A stretch of DNA of 64,000 bases from Paenibacillus sp. BJ-4 (GTDB lineage Bacteria > Bacillota > Bacilli > Paenibacillales > Paenibacillaceae). Both the position numbers and the translations under genes were made by a program. The notes beneath the pieces were generated by a model. That model ran no database searches. It was not told the origin of the DNA and saw nothing but the letters and a program-made list of their open reading frames with translations. How positions within the stretch are numbered: the stretch's first letter is position 1; every line of letters begins with the position of its first letter. The stretch lies in contig NZ_JAIVEM010000107.1 of assembly GCF_020404765.1 (NCBI RefSeq), positions 1-64,000 on the forward strand. The letters run 5' to 3'. Positions 27,204 to 36,250 of the stretch are shown in pieces.

Positions 27204-28754
27204 CTAATTTAGCTCTCCCGCCAGTGAAGAGCGCAGTTCATCGATCGTTCCGTTATATTCGTCCAAATCCACTGCGCCATTGATACCCGGAACACTGCCT
27301 GTGCTGCTGTATTGCCAAGCCCACCAGCTATTCCAGGCTGGAACTGCAGTCGGCTTTTGTGTAGTGCTATATCTGGCTACCCACAGTTTATACATAGAAA
27401 ACGTAGGGTCAAACTTGGAAGCAAAAACATTGCCTGTATAGACGATCGGCTGACGACCGGTAAGCTTCTCCATTTCATCCAAAAAGGCATGAGCCACTTC
27501 ACTAATTTGTGCTGAAGTAAGTCCCTTGGGGTTATTTTCATAGTCCAGCACAGGAGGCAAATCCAGCCTTCCTCCTGCTGAATCTATAGCCCTGGCAAAA
27601 TTAGCAGCTTCCTGACGAGCCCCATCCGTAGTAGTCGCGTTCAAAAAGTGATAAGCACCAACCAATATATTGGCATCTCTGGCTCCCTGAACATTCACTA
27701 AAAATTGATTATCTTGATATTTTGTCCCTTCCGTTGCTTTAATGAAGGCAAAAGTCTTACCTGCCGCCGCCACTTGCTGCCAATCGATATTGCCATTATA
27801 GTGGGAAACGTCAATTCCCTGAGCATGACCGTTGGAAGCAATGGTAGGTTCAGTAGGCGAAATAGCTGTAACAGGCTCCGTAGGTACTGCCTCATCTGAT
27901 TTCTGATCTAACGCTATGACAACCTTACCGTCGTCTTCATTTAGTACATGATAGGGTGTACTGTTATTTAGATCTACTACAATACGTACTGAAGCGGGAT
28001 TTGTACTAAATGCAGAGTATCTGACTTGTGAAACATTAGGATCATCTGTAACTGGAAAAGCTCCTTGTCCACCTTTGTCAAAAGATTGCGATGATACAAA
28101 ATCCTCAGAAAATTTTGAATCAGGTATGTCTACAACAATACGGTCTGCGTGAGTCAACGTAGCTACTTTGGGGCTTACTTTTCCATTCACCGCAATGGTT
28201 AATTGATGATTAGTGAAGCTAATTTGGCTGATAGCTGCACGTGCACTCTCTTCTACATCAGTGACAGTCTGAGTGGCAGAATTTCCGTGGGAAGACTCGC
28301 TATTCCCGCTTAAGGTTGCTGGAGTAGTCAGGACCACTGTTTTAAGCTCACTATTCCAGGTCACATTAATTCCCGTCTGCTCAGATACAAAGCGAATCGG
28401 AACATAGGTCGTCCCTCCTGTAAGCAATGGAGCTACTGCTAATCCCATTTGGTGTCCGTTAACAGAGGCAATGGGATTGTCGACCTGAAGACTGAGATTT
28501 TGATCCTTATTTTGATTCTGTATCGTTACGGTACTTGTCTTGGACTCCCAATTGACCTTATAACCTAACTCCTCCACAATGAGACGAAGTGGGACCAACA
28601 CATTCCCTTTTACTTCTTGGACCTGAACTCCCTTTGCAGCACTGATGTCTTTACCGTCCAACTGGATATGTGAGCTTGAAGATGCAGCGTGACTCTCTAC
28701 TGGAAATACGAGTAGAAATAAAAACAAAAAAGCAAACCAACGAATGTTCTTCAT
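27204..28754 (-). CDS. Exported GH25 lysozyme with copper amine oxidase-like and AMIN domains
   Basis: A 516-aa exported protein. Signal peptide to about residue 24; copper amine oxidase N-terminal-like repeats (about 35-150: NVLVPLRLIVEELGY, TTYVPIRFVSEQTG); AMIN-type domain (about 180-285); then a GH25 muramidase domain (about 310-510) with QGIDVSHYNG, LPPVLDYENN carrying the catalytic acids, and WWAWQYSS. It would cut peptidoglycan while wall-bound. ATG 28754 is chosen because the signal peptide starts there; the frame extends to 28853. Confidence 0.88.
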   Translation of the reverse strand: MKNIRWFAFLFLFLLVFPVESHAASSSSHIQLDGKDISAAKGVQVQEVKGNVLVPLRLIVEELGYKVNWESKTSTVTIQNQNKDQNLSLQVDNPIASVNGHQMGLAVAPLLTGGTTYVPIRFVSEQTGINVTWNSELKTVVLTTPATLSGNSESSHGNSATQTVTDVEESARAAISQISFTNHQLTIAVNGKVSPKVATLTHADRIVVDIPDSKFSEDFVSSQSFDKGGQGAFPVTDDPNVSQVRYSAFSTNPASVRIVVDLNNSTPYHVLNEDDGKVVIALDQKSDEAVPTEPVTAISPTEPTIASNGHAQGIDVSHYNGNIDWQQVAAAGKTFAFIKATEGTKYQDNQFLVNVQGARDANILVGAYHFLNATTTDGARQEAANFARAIDSAGGRLDLPPVLDYENNPKGLTSAQISEVAHAFLDEMEKLTGRQPIVYTGNVFASKFDPTFSMYKLWVARYSTTQKPTAVPAWNSWWAWQYSSTGSVPGINGAVDLDEYNGTIDELRSSLAGELN

Positions 28755-28908
28755 ATGTACCCTACCATTCTCTAAATTTTCGCTTGTTGTCTTGGAATCT
28801 ATGATCTTGGAATCTACGATCTCAAAACCTTTTATTTTGATAGACGCGAACAATATGTAGAAGTTACGATTAGTTTAGCACATATTTCAAACTTACTCAT
28901 TCACTGTA

Positions 28909-28960
28909 CAAAAAAAACTCTGCCAGCTATGGGGTCAGTCCTTATACAGCAAGCAGAGTT
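28909..28960 (-). terminator. Terminator of the YeiH-like gene
   Basis: On the minus strand AACTCTGC and GCAGAGTT (28960-28953 with 28923-28916) flank a structured 29-nt loop and are followed by eight T. Confidence 0.75.
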
Positions 28961-29018
28961 CTTTGGGGTTTTTACTGACTTTTTTTAGCACATACAAACA
29001 ATGTTTATTTCTCTTAAT

Positions 29019-30044
29019 TTACACTGTTAAAAAGGTTAAACCTACAAGCATGACCGAAGTGATAGACAGCACCAGTAAGGGAAGCAGCGCTTTCTCCCGC
29101 AAAGCCTTAAAGCTTACATTCAGCCCCATGCCTACCATAGCCATCGTTAGCATAAATGTAGTAGCTTGGGAAATTTCGTTCATCAGTCTGGAAGGAACTA
29201 CAATATATTTTCCCAAAACATAACTGCCCAAAATACTTGTAGCGATAAAGCCAATGAGGAACCACGGGAACTCCACTTTTGCATCTGGGCGAAGCTTCCC
29301 ACTGCGTTTCATCCAGTACATTAAAATAAAGCTGAGCGGTATTAGTAAAAAGACACGCCCCAATTTAGCCAATAGGCCCATCGCAAGAGCATCCTGTCCG
29401 GCAGGCGCCGCAGCTAAGGCCACATGTGCAATTTCATGCAGACTGCTTCCCGACCAAATTCCGTATTGCATATCCGTCAAAGGAATCCAGGGGCGAAGCA
29501 CTGTAAATAAAATGGCAAACACCGTGCCAACCAAGGCGATTAATCCAACTCCAATGGCCGTATCCTCATCTTTGGCTTTCAGCAGGGGAGACACGGCCGC
29601 AATGGCTGCTGCACCACAAACCCCTGTCCCAATCCCCAGAAGAAGCGATAGCGAAGCATCTGCCTTGAAACGTTTGGCCAGCCCAATCGTAAACAAGATA
29701 GAAAATACAACAATACCTACATCACGCAAAAGCAAACCCAGGCCTTGATGAATGACTACATCCATATTAAGCTTTAGCCCATAAAGCACAATAGCTCCTC
29801 GCAGCAATTTTTTAGCCGAAAACTCAACCCCTGGGCGTACAGCTTCAGGATACCCGCACAACTGCCGGTACAGGACAGCGAGAAACATGGCGCATGCCAA
29901 TGGGCCAACATAATGAAAGCCTGGCAATTCGTTCAGAGCGTATCCTGCCAATGCGAATATCATCGTTAGCACAATGCCCAGTACACATGAGGTCCATCGC
30001 CCCCTGTTTGATGATAATTTGATGTATTTTGTATGACTACTCAT
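29019..30044 (-). CDS. YeiH/UPF0324 family membrane transporter
   Basis: A 341-aa protein with about ten membrane segments. GTGVCGAAAIAAVSPLL and SGSSLHEIAHVALAA are typical of the YeiH family, proposed sulfate or sulfonate-product exporters. ATG 30044 follows GGGAGGGAG. It is divergent from a LysR gene, as YeiH is from YeiE in enterobacteria. Confidence 0.88.
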   Translation of the reverse strand: MSSHTKYIKLSSNRGRWTSCVLGIVLTMIFALAGYALNELPGFHYVGPLACAMFLAVLYRQLCGYPEAVRPGVEFSAKKLLRGAIVLYGLKLNMDVVIHQGLGLLLRDVGIVVFSILFTIGLAKRFKADASLSLLLGIGTGVCGAAAIAAVSPLLKAKDEDTAIGVGLIALVGTVFAILFTVLRPWIPLTDMQYGIWSGSSLHEIAHVALAAAPAGQDALAMGLLAKLGRVFLLIPLSFILMYWMKRSGKLRPDAKVEFPWFLIGFIATSILGSYVLGKYIVVPSRLMNEISQATTFMLTMAMVGMGLNVSFKALREKALLPLLVLSITSVMLVGLTFLTV

Positions 30045-30106
30045 GGTGACTCCCTCCCATTCTGTATGTATCCAGCTTAATCCGTTTTTTGCCATAAGAA
30101 AAATAA

Positions 30107-30126
30107 ATCATTATAATAATTATGAT
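30107..30126. promoter_or_regulatory. Candidate LysR operator in the divergent interval
   Basis: ATCAT-10 nt-ATGAT with partial inner symmetry, AT-rich and containing a T-N11-A pattern. It lies between the two divergent starts, so it could control both genes. Confidence 0.4.
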
Positions 30127-30162
30127 AAGTAAAAATATATGATCGGTTTGGAGGAATGGGCT

Positions 30163-31050
30163 TTGGATCAATCTTTAATCGTATTTGTAACGGTCGCGGA
30201 CAAACAAAACTTCACACGAGCTGCTAAAACATTGCACATGACTCAGCCTGCTGTAAGCCAGTATATTCAAAACCTGGAGCGTACCGTAGGAGCCCGGCTT
30301 TTGGAGCGAAGCAACAAATATGTGCGCTTAACCAAAGCCGGTGAAATTGTGTATCACCATGCCCAGGAGATTATCCGCTTGAACGCCCGAATGCAGTATT
30401 TGGTGGACGAGCTGATGAATACGGCACAAGGGAACCTGTCAATTGGCGCAAGCTATACGTATGGCGAATACGTGCTGCCGCATGTGATTGGCAAAATAAG
30501 AGTACAATATCCGCTCATTCAGCCTTCTATTACGATTGGCAACACCCAAGAAATCGAAAGAATGGTTATCCGTAATCAACTGGATGTAGGGATTATTGAA
30601 GGGGAGTTTCAGCATGATCATTTATATATTGAATCATTTGCTGATGATGAAATGTATATCGTCGCTCCACCAAATCACCGTTTGGCTGACAAACCTCAAG
30701 TGGATTTAAGTGAGCTGCAAGAAGACATCTGGATTCTGCGCGAAGAAGGCTCTGGAACCCGGGAAGCAGTTGAAAAGATGTTTGGACGATTTCAGTTCTC
30801 CCCTTCTCATATGATGGATTTTGGCAGCACGCAGATCATCAAGGAGTCTGTAGAAGCAGGCCTAGGGATTTCGTTACTGTCCCGATGGGTCATTCAGAAG
30901 GAACTTACTTTAGGTACATTAAAAATATTAGATATCCGTAATCTTCCGGTTATTAGAAAATTTTCTTTTCTGACCCCTGCTGCGGTATTTGAGACCAAAG
31001 CGACCAGCGTATTTTTGGAGATTTTGCGAGGGGGTAGCGTGAAAAGGTAA
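30163..31050 (+). CDS. LysR family regulator, CysL/YwfK type
   Basis: A 295-aa regulator with an N-terminal winged helix (NFTRAAKTLHMTQPAVSQYIQNLE) and a periplasmic-binding-like effector domain. The start is probably TTG 30163, eight nt after GGAGG; ATG 30139 would add eight residues. It likely regulates the divergent yeiH-like gene in response to a sulfur or anion metabolite; the effector is not known. Confidence 0.87.
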   Translation: MDQSLIVFVTVADKQNFTRAAKTLHMTQPAVSQYIQNLERTVGARLLERSNKYVRLTKAGEIVYHHAQEIIRLNARMQYLVDELMNTAQGNLSIGASYTYGEYVLPHVIGKIRVQYPLIQPSITIGNTQEIERMVIRNQLDVGIIEGEFQHDHLYIESFADDEMYIVAPPNHRLADKPQVDLSELQEDIWILREEGSGTREAVEKMFGRFQFSPSHMMDFGSTQIIKESVEAGLGISLLSRWVIQKELTLGTLKILDIRNLPVIRKFSFLTPAAVFETKATSVFLEILRGGSVKR

Positions 31051-31068
31051 AACTCAGAGGCAATAAAA

Positions 31069-31089
31069 AAAGCACCGACCAGGTGCTTT
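31069..31089. terminator. Terminator shared by the pectin operon and the LysR gene
   Basis: AAAGCACC and GGTGCTTT form an 8-bp stem. On the minus strand it is followed by seven T, so it is the likely end of the pectin operon; it can also stop the plus strand. Confidence 0.75.
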
Positions 31090-31170
31090 AACAGGAGGCT
31101 TAAACAGGAGGCTTTAACAAATAAGGCGCTTTGAATTGAGATGCTTTAACAATCTAAGCACTTTAACAAG
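31082..31170. repeat. Degenerate short direct repeats
   Basis: About five imperfect copies of GCTTTAACA, including two tandem AACAGGAGGCTT units. They lie just downstream of the pectin operon. No function can be assigned. Confidence 0.5.
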
Positions 31171-31221
31171 TTGAATTTCGGGATCATGTGAATTATACAT
31201 CATCATATTCATATGGTTGTT

Positions 31222-32796
31222 TTATGAGGAGAGATGATCTTTTCCACGATAGAGGAAATGGGAGAAATCGGCGTAGCTGCCTTGAAATTGTTGCATATCA
31301 TGGGCGGCAATACCTACAAAGTTTCCGGTAAATCCACCGGATAAAAAGCTAATATCCTGCATTTTAAAAAGTCGCTTCCAGGTGGGTTCCTCCCCGATTC
31401 CATAATAAAATTGTGCGTGGGCGGCATAGACTTCTACAGCCAAATGTACAGGAAGATCATCCTGAAGCTTAATCACTTGCGGAATTAACGTAAATGAATT
31501 AGCTTCACATCGCATCATGCGCAGCACCTTTCCTAGCCCTTCTTCATAGCTAACATATGCATACAAATAATCCTCTTCATTGAGATACAGCAAAAGCCCT
31601 GCCATTTGCAAATAGCTTGCAGGCTGATACTCCAGTGCTGTTTCTACCCGAAAACGATGATCCGTTTGCCGAATGGCAAGCACGTGATGCTGAAACAGAC
31701 TTTGAATCGATTCTCCAGCCCGAATTCGAAGATAGCCGGGACGCTGGCTTAGCGAACACCAGCTATCGTCTGCCAGTATACGCAATGTATTCCACGTTTT
31801 ATCTAAAGCAGGTCCCTCGAAAACATCTTCAAATATATAGCCTTGCTCTTGCTTGACTGAGCATGTCCCTTTAGGTGCAGGCACCTCCAGTTGAGGTGTA
31901 TGGCCCCCAGCAGTTAATCGCAGCCAGCCTTCATCATTCCAGTACACCTGCTGCAAGGCTGTTTCCCGCCCTAAAATGGCATACTTCCCTTCCACAGGAC
32001 GTGTACACAAATGCGCCATGTACCATTCGCCGTCCGGCGTATGTACAAGACTGCCATGCCCTGCACATTGTAAAGGAAACTGAGGCTGATCGCGTGACGT
32101 AAGCATCGGGTTATGCGGGTCCACTTCATACGGCCCGGCTATCTGCTTCGAGCGTGCTACGGTAACCGCATGTCCCGTACCCGTTCCGCCCTCTGCTGTA
32201 ATAAGGTAATAATATCCGTTGTGTTTGTAGATATGAGGCGCTTCTGTTTTCTTCAAAGGAGTACAATCAAAAATTTTAACAGGCTCGCCAATGAGTCGTT
32301 GTTGTTTGCTATCATATTCCTGCATGACAATCCCCGAAGATTTATTGCTTTCCAACATACGGTAATCCCACAACGCATTCAACAGCCATTTGCATCCGTC
32401 CTCGTCGTGAAATAAAGACGGATCAAATCCACTGCTGTTAAGATAAACCGGGTCTGACCACGGTCCCTGGATCGTAGGTGCCGTCATCACAAAATTATGA
32501 ACGTCCTTGAACGGACGCTTGGTGCTTTTCACATCCGTATAGAGCAGATAAAAAAGGTTATCCGCGTAACTCAGCTGCGGCGCCCAAATGCTACAATTTT
32601 TCGGGTTTCCTCTTAAATCAACCTGATCGGTCAAAATATCCGTACAATGCTCCCAATGGGCCAAATCTTTGGATTGATACACCCGTACGCCAGGCAACCA
32701 CTCAAACGATGACACCACAATATAGTAAGTATCCAGGGCGTGTGTAATACACGGATCGGGATTAAAGCCTTTTAATATGGGATTTTGGATCATCAT
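31222..32796 (-). CDS. GH43 family glycosidase with a C-terminal sandwich domain
   Basis: A 524-aa cytoplasmic enzyme (no signal peptide) with a five-bladed propeller GH43 core. GFNPDPCI carries the catalytic base Asp and KTEAPHIY the acid Glu. A beta-sandwich domain (from about residue 310) is typical of beta-xylosidase/alpha-arabinofuranosidase GH43s. It probably removes xylose or arabinose from imported pectin fragments. ATG 32796 overlaps the pectinesterase stop as ATGA. Confidence 0.9.
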   Translation of the reverse strand: MMIQNPILKGFNPDPCITHALDTYYIVVSSFEWLPGVRVYQSKDLAHWEHCTDILTDQVDLRGNPKNCSIWAPQLSYADNLFYLLYTDVKSTKRPFKDVHNFVMTAPTIQGPWSDPVYLNSSGFDPSLFHDEDGCKWLLNALWDYRMLESNKSSGIVMQEYDSKQQRLIGEPVKIFDCTPLKKTEAPHIYKHNGYYYLITAEGGTGTGHAVTVARSKQIAGPYEVDPHNPMLTSRDQPQFPLQCAGHGSLVHTPDGEWYMAHLCTRPVEGKYAILGRETALQQVYWNDEGWLRLTAGGHTPQLEVPAPKGTCSVKQEQGYIFEDVFEGPALDKTWNTLRILADDSWCSLSQRPGYLRIRAGESIQSLFQHHVLAIRQTDHRFRVETALEYQPASYLQMAGLLLYLNEEDYLYAYVSYEEGLGKVLRMMRCEANSFTLIPQVIKLQDDLPVHLAVEVYAAHAQFYYGIGEEPTWKRLFKMQDISFLSGGFTGNFVGIAAHDMQQFQGSYADFSHFLYRGKDHLSS

Positions 32797-33767
32797 TGAG
32801 ACATCACTTCTCCTTGCTTCCAAAATGCAATTCCAGCAAACACCTGCTCTTTACCCCAAGCCTCTGTTTCCGCTTCAAAACAATCCGCCCACGGAACGCG
32901 CTGGCTGCGCAGCAAAGCAACATCGGGTACACCGTATTCCTGATAACAAACGGTTTTCTCATTCGCAGCATTATCCCAATTGTCCCAGCCACGTGGATCA
33001 ATATGCTCGCCCATTTTACTATCGACAAATACCGTCTTGGCATATTCACGCCACGGACGTCCCAAAAATACCGGAGTAATGTCCGGCTCTGCGGTTAAAT
33101 AGCAACGGTTGAATACATAGCCATACGCTTGCCCTTGCGGTGTAGAGGCGGCTGTGACGTAGCTCGTTGCGTTCTCATGATGGCGCAAACTGCGAATTTC
33201 ACAATCCTCAAAATAAGCGGTAGCCCCGCCAAAAATAAAGTCTACTGTACCCTCAATATAACAATGCTGATAGAGCTGGCGATAATGCGCGTGATGCTCT
33301 TTCAGAGGGATTCCGCCAAACTTTAATCGCTCCTTCGGAGCCGGAGGCAGGGGACCTGTAAATAACGTATCCTGATGCCCCTTAAAGGTACAGTTTCTAA
33401 ACACAGTTTTATCACAATGAGCATACACGGCAACGGCCTGCCCAATGGCTTCCCCCTGTCCAGCCGTGTTGGAAATTGTGAGATTTTCCAAGATCAGATG
33501 GCTGCCGCCCAAAAATAAAGTGGGTGTCGCAAAGGTCCCTATCTCCTCGCCTGCTTTATCCCGCTCCTTGGCATACCGATGCATGCGAATGTCGACCTGC
33601 CCGATACCTATGATATGTAGATATGAACGGTAAATCCGTACCTCTTCCTCATAGGTACCCGATAAAATAGTTAGCGTTTCCATTTCGTTGGAAGACGATT
33701 GCTCCAATACAGCAATCGCCTCCTGAATCGTATGGAAATCACAAAAGGATTCTTTCCCTACCAGCAT
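32793..33767 (-). CDS. Pectin methylesterase, CE8, cytoplasmic
   Basis: A 324-aa beta-helix enzyme with the CE8 signatures GHQDTLF, GTVDFIFGGA and LGRPWREYA, including both catalytic Asp and the Arg. It would remove methyl esters from homogalacturonan oligomers. No signal peptide is present, unlike most bacterial CE8 enzymes, so its substrate must be imported. Confidence 0.93.
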   Translation of the reverse strand: MLVGKESFCDFHTIQEAIAVLEQSSSNEMETLTILSGTYEEEVRIYRSYLHIIGIGQVDIRMHRYAKERDKAGEEIGTFATPTLFLGGSHLILENLTISNTAGQGEAIGQAVAVYAHCDKTVFRNCTFKGHQDTLFTGPLPPAPKERLKFGGIPLKEHHAHYRQLYQHCYIEGTVDFIFGGATAYFEDCEIRSLRHHENATSYVTAASTPQGQAYGYVFNRCYLTAEPDITPVFLGRPWREYAKTVFVDSKMGEHIDPRGWDNWDNAANEKTVCYQEYGVPDVALLRSQRVPWADCFEAETEAWGKEQVFAGIAFWKQGEVMSQ

Positions 33768-33792
33768 GGTTTACCCAATCCTTTCATTCGGT

Positions 33793-34677
33793 TTACAAGT
33801 GCTCAGCTAAAAATGACTGCCACGCCGTTCGCATTTCCAACGTCTCCATATGTCCACCGCCCGCAATCACAGGCTGCCAATGCTCCGGGTGACCTACTTC
33901 CCGGTAAGCTTCCAGCAGTCCTTTTGCCAAATGCTCGACCCCTTCAATCGGACACATCCGATCATTTTGGCCTGTTATGCTCATACGTGGACGAGGGACA
34001 ATCCGTTTTTGAATATCCAGGGTCGTAAAATGCTTTAACAACCCGGGGACATAGGAATAGAAGCCATGATGATCCAAGCCTCTTTTGGCGATCAACGTAT
34101 GGGCATCGACCTGTCCGCAAATATCAACAGTGACCTGTACCCGATCATCCAGGGCAGCCAACCACCAAGCCATGAGGCCACCCATCGACATGCCGATCGT
34201 TGCGATTCGGGAAGCATCAATGTCCTCACGCTGACACATATAATCCAATAAGCGACGGTTATCGTAAAGCATCATGCCCCACAGCACCTGCCCCTGCCAG
34301 AGCATCTCCTTTACCAGTTCACTCTCGGTTTTCCCCCCGCGTTCATTAAATCCCCACATGTCAATACAGCACACGCAATACCCCATGTCTGTCAGGGTTG
34401 TGGCAAACGAGGGCTGCTGCAAATAAGAGCTGCTCTGGATCAATTCCTTGCGACCGTTCGTATAATCGCCCCCATGAGAATGGTTGAAAATGACCAATGG
34501 AAACGGACCGTTCCCTTGTAAGGGGGTGGCTACATAAGCGGGTACAGGCTCAATTCCGTTCAAATCCAGCAGGAGACATTCCAGTCGATATCCCTCCCGC
34601 TCCTCTTGGTTCAGCAGAGTTGCTGTCACAGGACGATCTTCCGGAAGATCTCCTAACAATACTTGCAGCCTATCCAC
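33793..34677 (-). CDS. Alpha/beta hydrolase, probable pectin-fragment esterase
   Basis: A 294-aa alpha/beta hydrolase with nucleophile elbow GMSMGG and a late His in GGGHMET. Oxyanion-type segment FNHSHGGD. It probably cleaves acetyl or other esters on pectin fragments, inferred from context only. Start GTG 34677 has a GGGGAGG site. Confidence 0.82.
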   Translation of the reverse strand: MDRLQVLLGDLPEDRPVTATLLNQEEREGYRLECLLLDLNGIEPVPAYVATPLQGNGPFPLVIFNHSHGGDYTNGRKELIQSSSYLQQPSFATTLTDMGYCVCCIDMWGFNERGGKTESELVKEMLWQGQVLWGMMLYDNRRLLDYMCQREDIDASRIATIGMSMGGLMAWWLAALDDRVQVTVDICGQVDAHTLIAKRGLDHHGFYSYVPGLLKHFTTLDIQKRIVPRPRMSITGQNDRMCPIEGVEHLAKGLLEAYREVGHPEHWQPVIAGGGHMETLEMRTAWQSFLAEHL

Positions 34678-34702
34678 GTTCCTGCCTCCCCTCAGTTCCT
34701 CT

Positions 34703-36064
34703 CTAATTCAAAATATTTTGACTAGAAGGCTCCACTGTTACTTGTTCTATCAGCTTTTCTGGCTGGGCTGTGTTCTTGGAATGACAACGATTGATTTCAA
34801 CGTCTTCCCCATTTTCAATGTAGAAGGCAGGACCTTCATGATTCTCAATCGTCACCTGCTGGAAACGGATATCTTTCACATTTCCTAGGTAAAAGCCACG
34901 GTTATTCATATCCTCAATCCCTGTCATCATGGCAGGACGGCCGGGAATCGCATTTTTCGCCATGGAAATATCTATATTGGAAAATGTAATTTCAGAAATG
35001 TATTGCTCTGCAAGTCCGTATAGGAACCCAGCAGCCGCATGAACCTGACGTGCCGTAATATCGGAAAAATGGATTCGTCTAAAGCACGGAGTTTCATCGG
35101 TAACCGGATAGGGATTTTTGTCCCAGACATATTTGTCCTTGCCCCGAGGTCCGCAGAAATAATACAGGTTTAGAACAAATGGACAAATGACCTCTTCCAT
35201 CACAATGTTGCTAACGCGAATATCCTCGATGATTCCGCCGCGTCCCCGTCTGGATTTCAAACGTATGCCCCGATCTGTTTGCTTGAACACACAATTGCTG
35301 ATCGTAACATTACGGATATCTCCGCTCATTTCGCTTCCTAAGACGACGCCACCATGTCCATGCACCATCGTACAATTGGTAATTGTAATATTTTCGCAAG
35401 GAATCCGCTCCTGCGTATCTTCGGTGCCTGCTTTGATCGCAATACAATCATCGCCCACATCGATATTGCAGTTGCTGATACGAACATTGGAACAGGATTC
35501 AGGATTAATGCCATCGGTATTCGGGGAGTCCGCCGGGTTAAGAATGGATAAATTGTCAATCGTCACGTTGTAGCAAGCGATGGGATTGACAGTCCAGCTG
35601 GGGGAATTTTTCATCATGACATCTTTAATAGTGACCCGCTGGCAACGGTCAAAGCTGATTAATTTCGGTCTCGGATACTGTAGCTCCCCAGGATGGTTTC
35701 GATGCTTTTCCCACCACGGTTGACCATTCCCATCCAGAGTGCCGCTGCCTGTAACTGAAATGTTCTCAAGGTTCTGCCCGTATATACACGAAGCATGTAC
35801 TTCTCGCTGAACGCCTTCCCATCTGGATTCCACCACAGGATAATCAGCCAGATTTGTACTGAAGGACAAAATTGCACCAGGGCTTAAATGCAGTTCAATA
35901 TTGCTTTTAAGAAAGATAGCCCCTGTTTGATATGTACCTGAGGGAATAACAACCGTTCCTCCCCCGGCATTGCTGGCCGCTTCAATTGCATTCGCAATCG
36001 CTTCCGTGGCCAACGTCGTACCATCCTGTGGGGCTCCATAATCTACAATGTTATATGCTTGCAT
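34703..36064 (-). CDS. GH28 polygalacturonase, cytoplasmic
   Basis: A 453-aa right-handed beta-helix enzyme with the four GH28 motifs NTDGIN, GDDCIAIK, HGHGG and RGIRLKSR. It hydrolyses alpha-1,4 galacturonate links, probably as an exo-enzyme on imported oligomers since no signal peptide is present. ATG 36064 follows AGGAGAGG; the frame to 36166 is an extension. Confidence 0.93.
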   Translation of the reverse strand: MQAYNIVDYGAPQDGTTLATEAIANAIEAASNAGGGTVVIPSGTYQTGAIFLKSNIELHLSPGAILSFSTNLADYPVVESRWEGVQREVHASCIYGQNLENISVTGSGTLDGNGQPWWEKHRNHPGELQYPRPKLISFDRCQRVTIKDVMMKNSPSWTVNPIACYNVTIDNLSILNPADSPNTDGINPESCSNVRISNCNIDVGDDCIAIKAGTEDTQERIPCENITITNCTMVHGHGGVVLGSEMSGDIRNVTISNCVFKQTDRGIRLKSRRGRGGIIEDIRVSNIVMEEVICPFVLNLYYFCGPRGKDKYVWDKNPYPVTDETPCFRRIHFSDITARQVHAAAGFLYGLAEQYISEITFSNIDISMAKNAIPGRPAMMTGIEDMNNRGFYLGNVKDIRFQQVTIENHEGPAFYIENGEDVEINRCHSKNTAQPEKLIEQVTVEPSSQNILN

Positions 36065-36145
36065 TTCATCCTCTCCTGTCTTCATTTTTTGTGAATACGA
36101 AAATGATTTATAGACTTGACTTGAAAATACACTGGAAAACGGAGT

Positions 36146-36204
36146 AGGCGGAATGGTGCTGAACAAGCGTCAGCGGTCGACAGCGATGGTAAGCACCTCC
36201 GCCT
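36146..36204 (-). other. Long stem-loop after the solute-binding protein gene
   Basis: AGGCGGA-AT-GGTGCT pairs with AGCACC-TCCGCCT, a 13-bp GC-rich stem with a 2-nt bulge. No T-tract follows, so it may stabilise or process the upstream message and set the high binding-protein to enzyme ratio. Confidence 0.55.
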
Positions 36205-36250
36205 GTGTAGTGGCAATTCATGTACACTGATGTTCAACCTAAACCTATCC

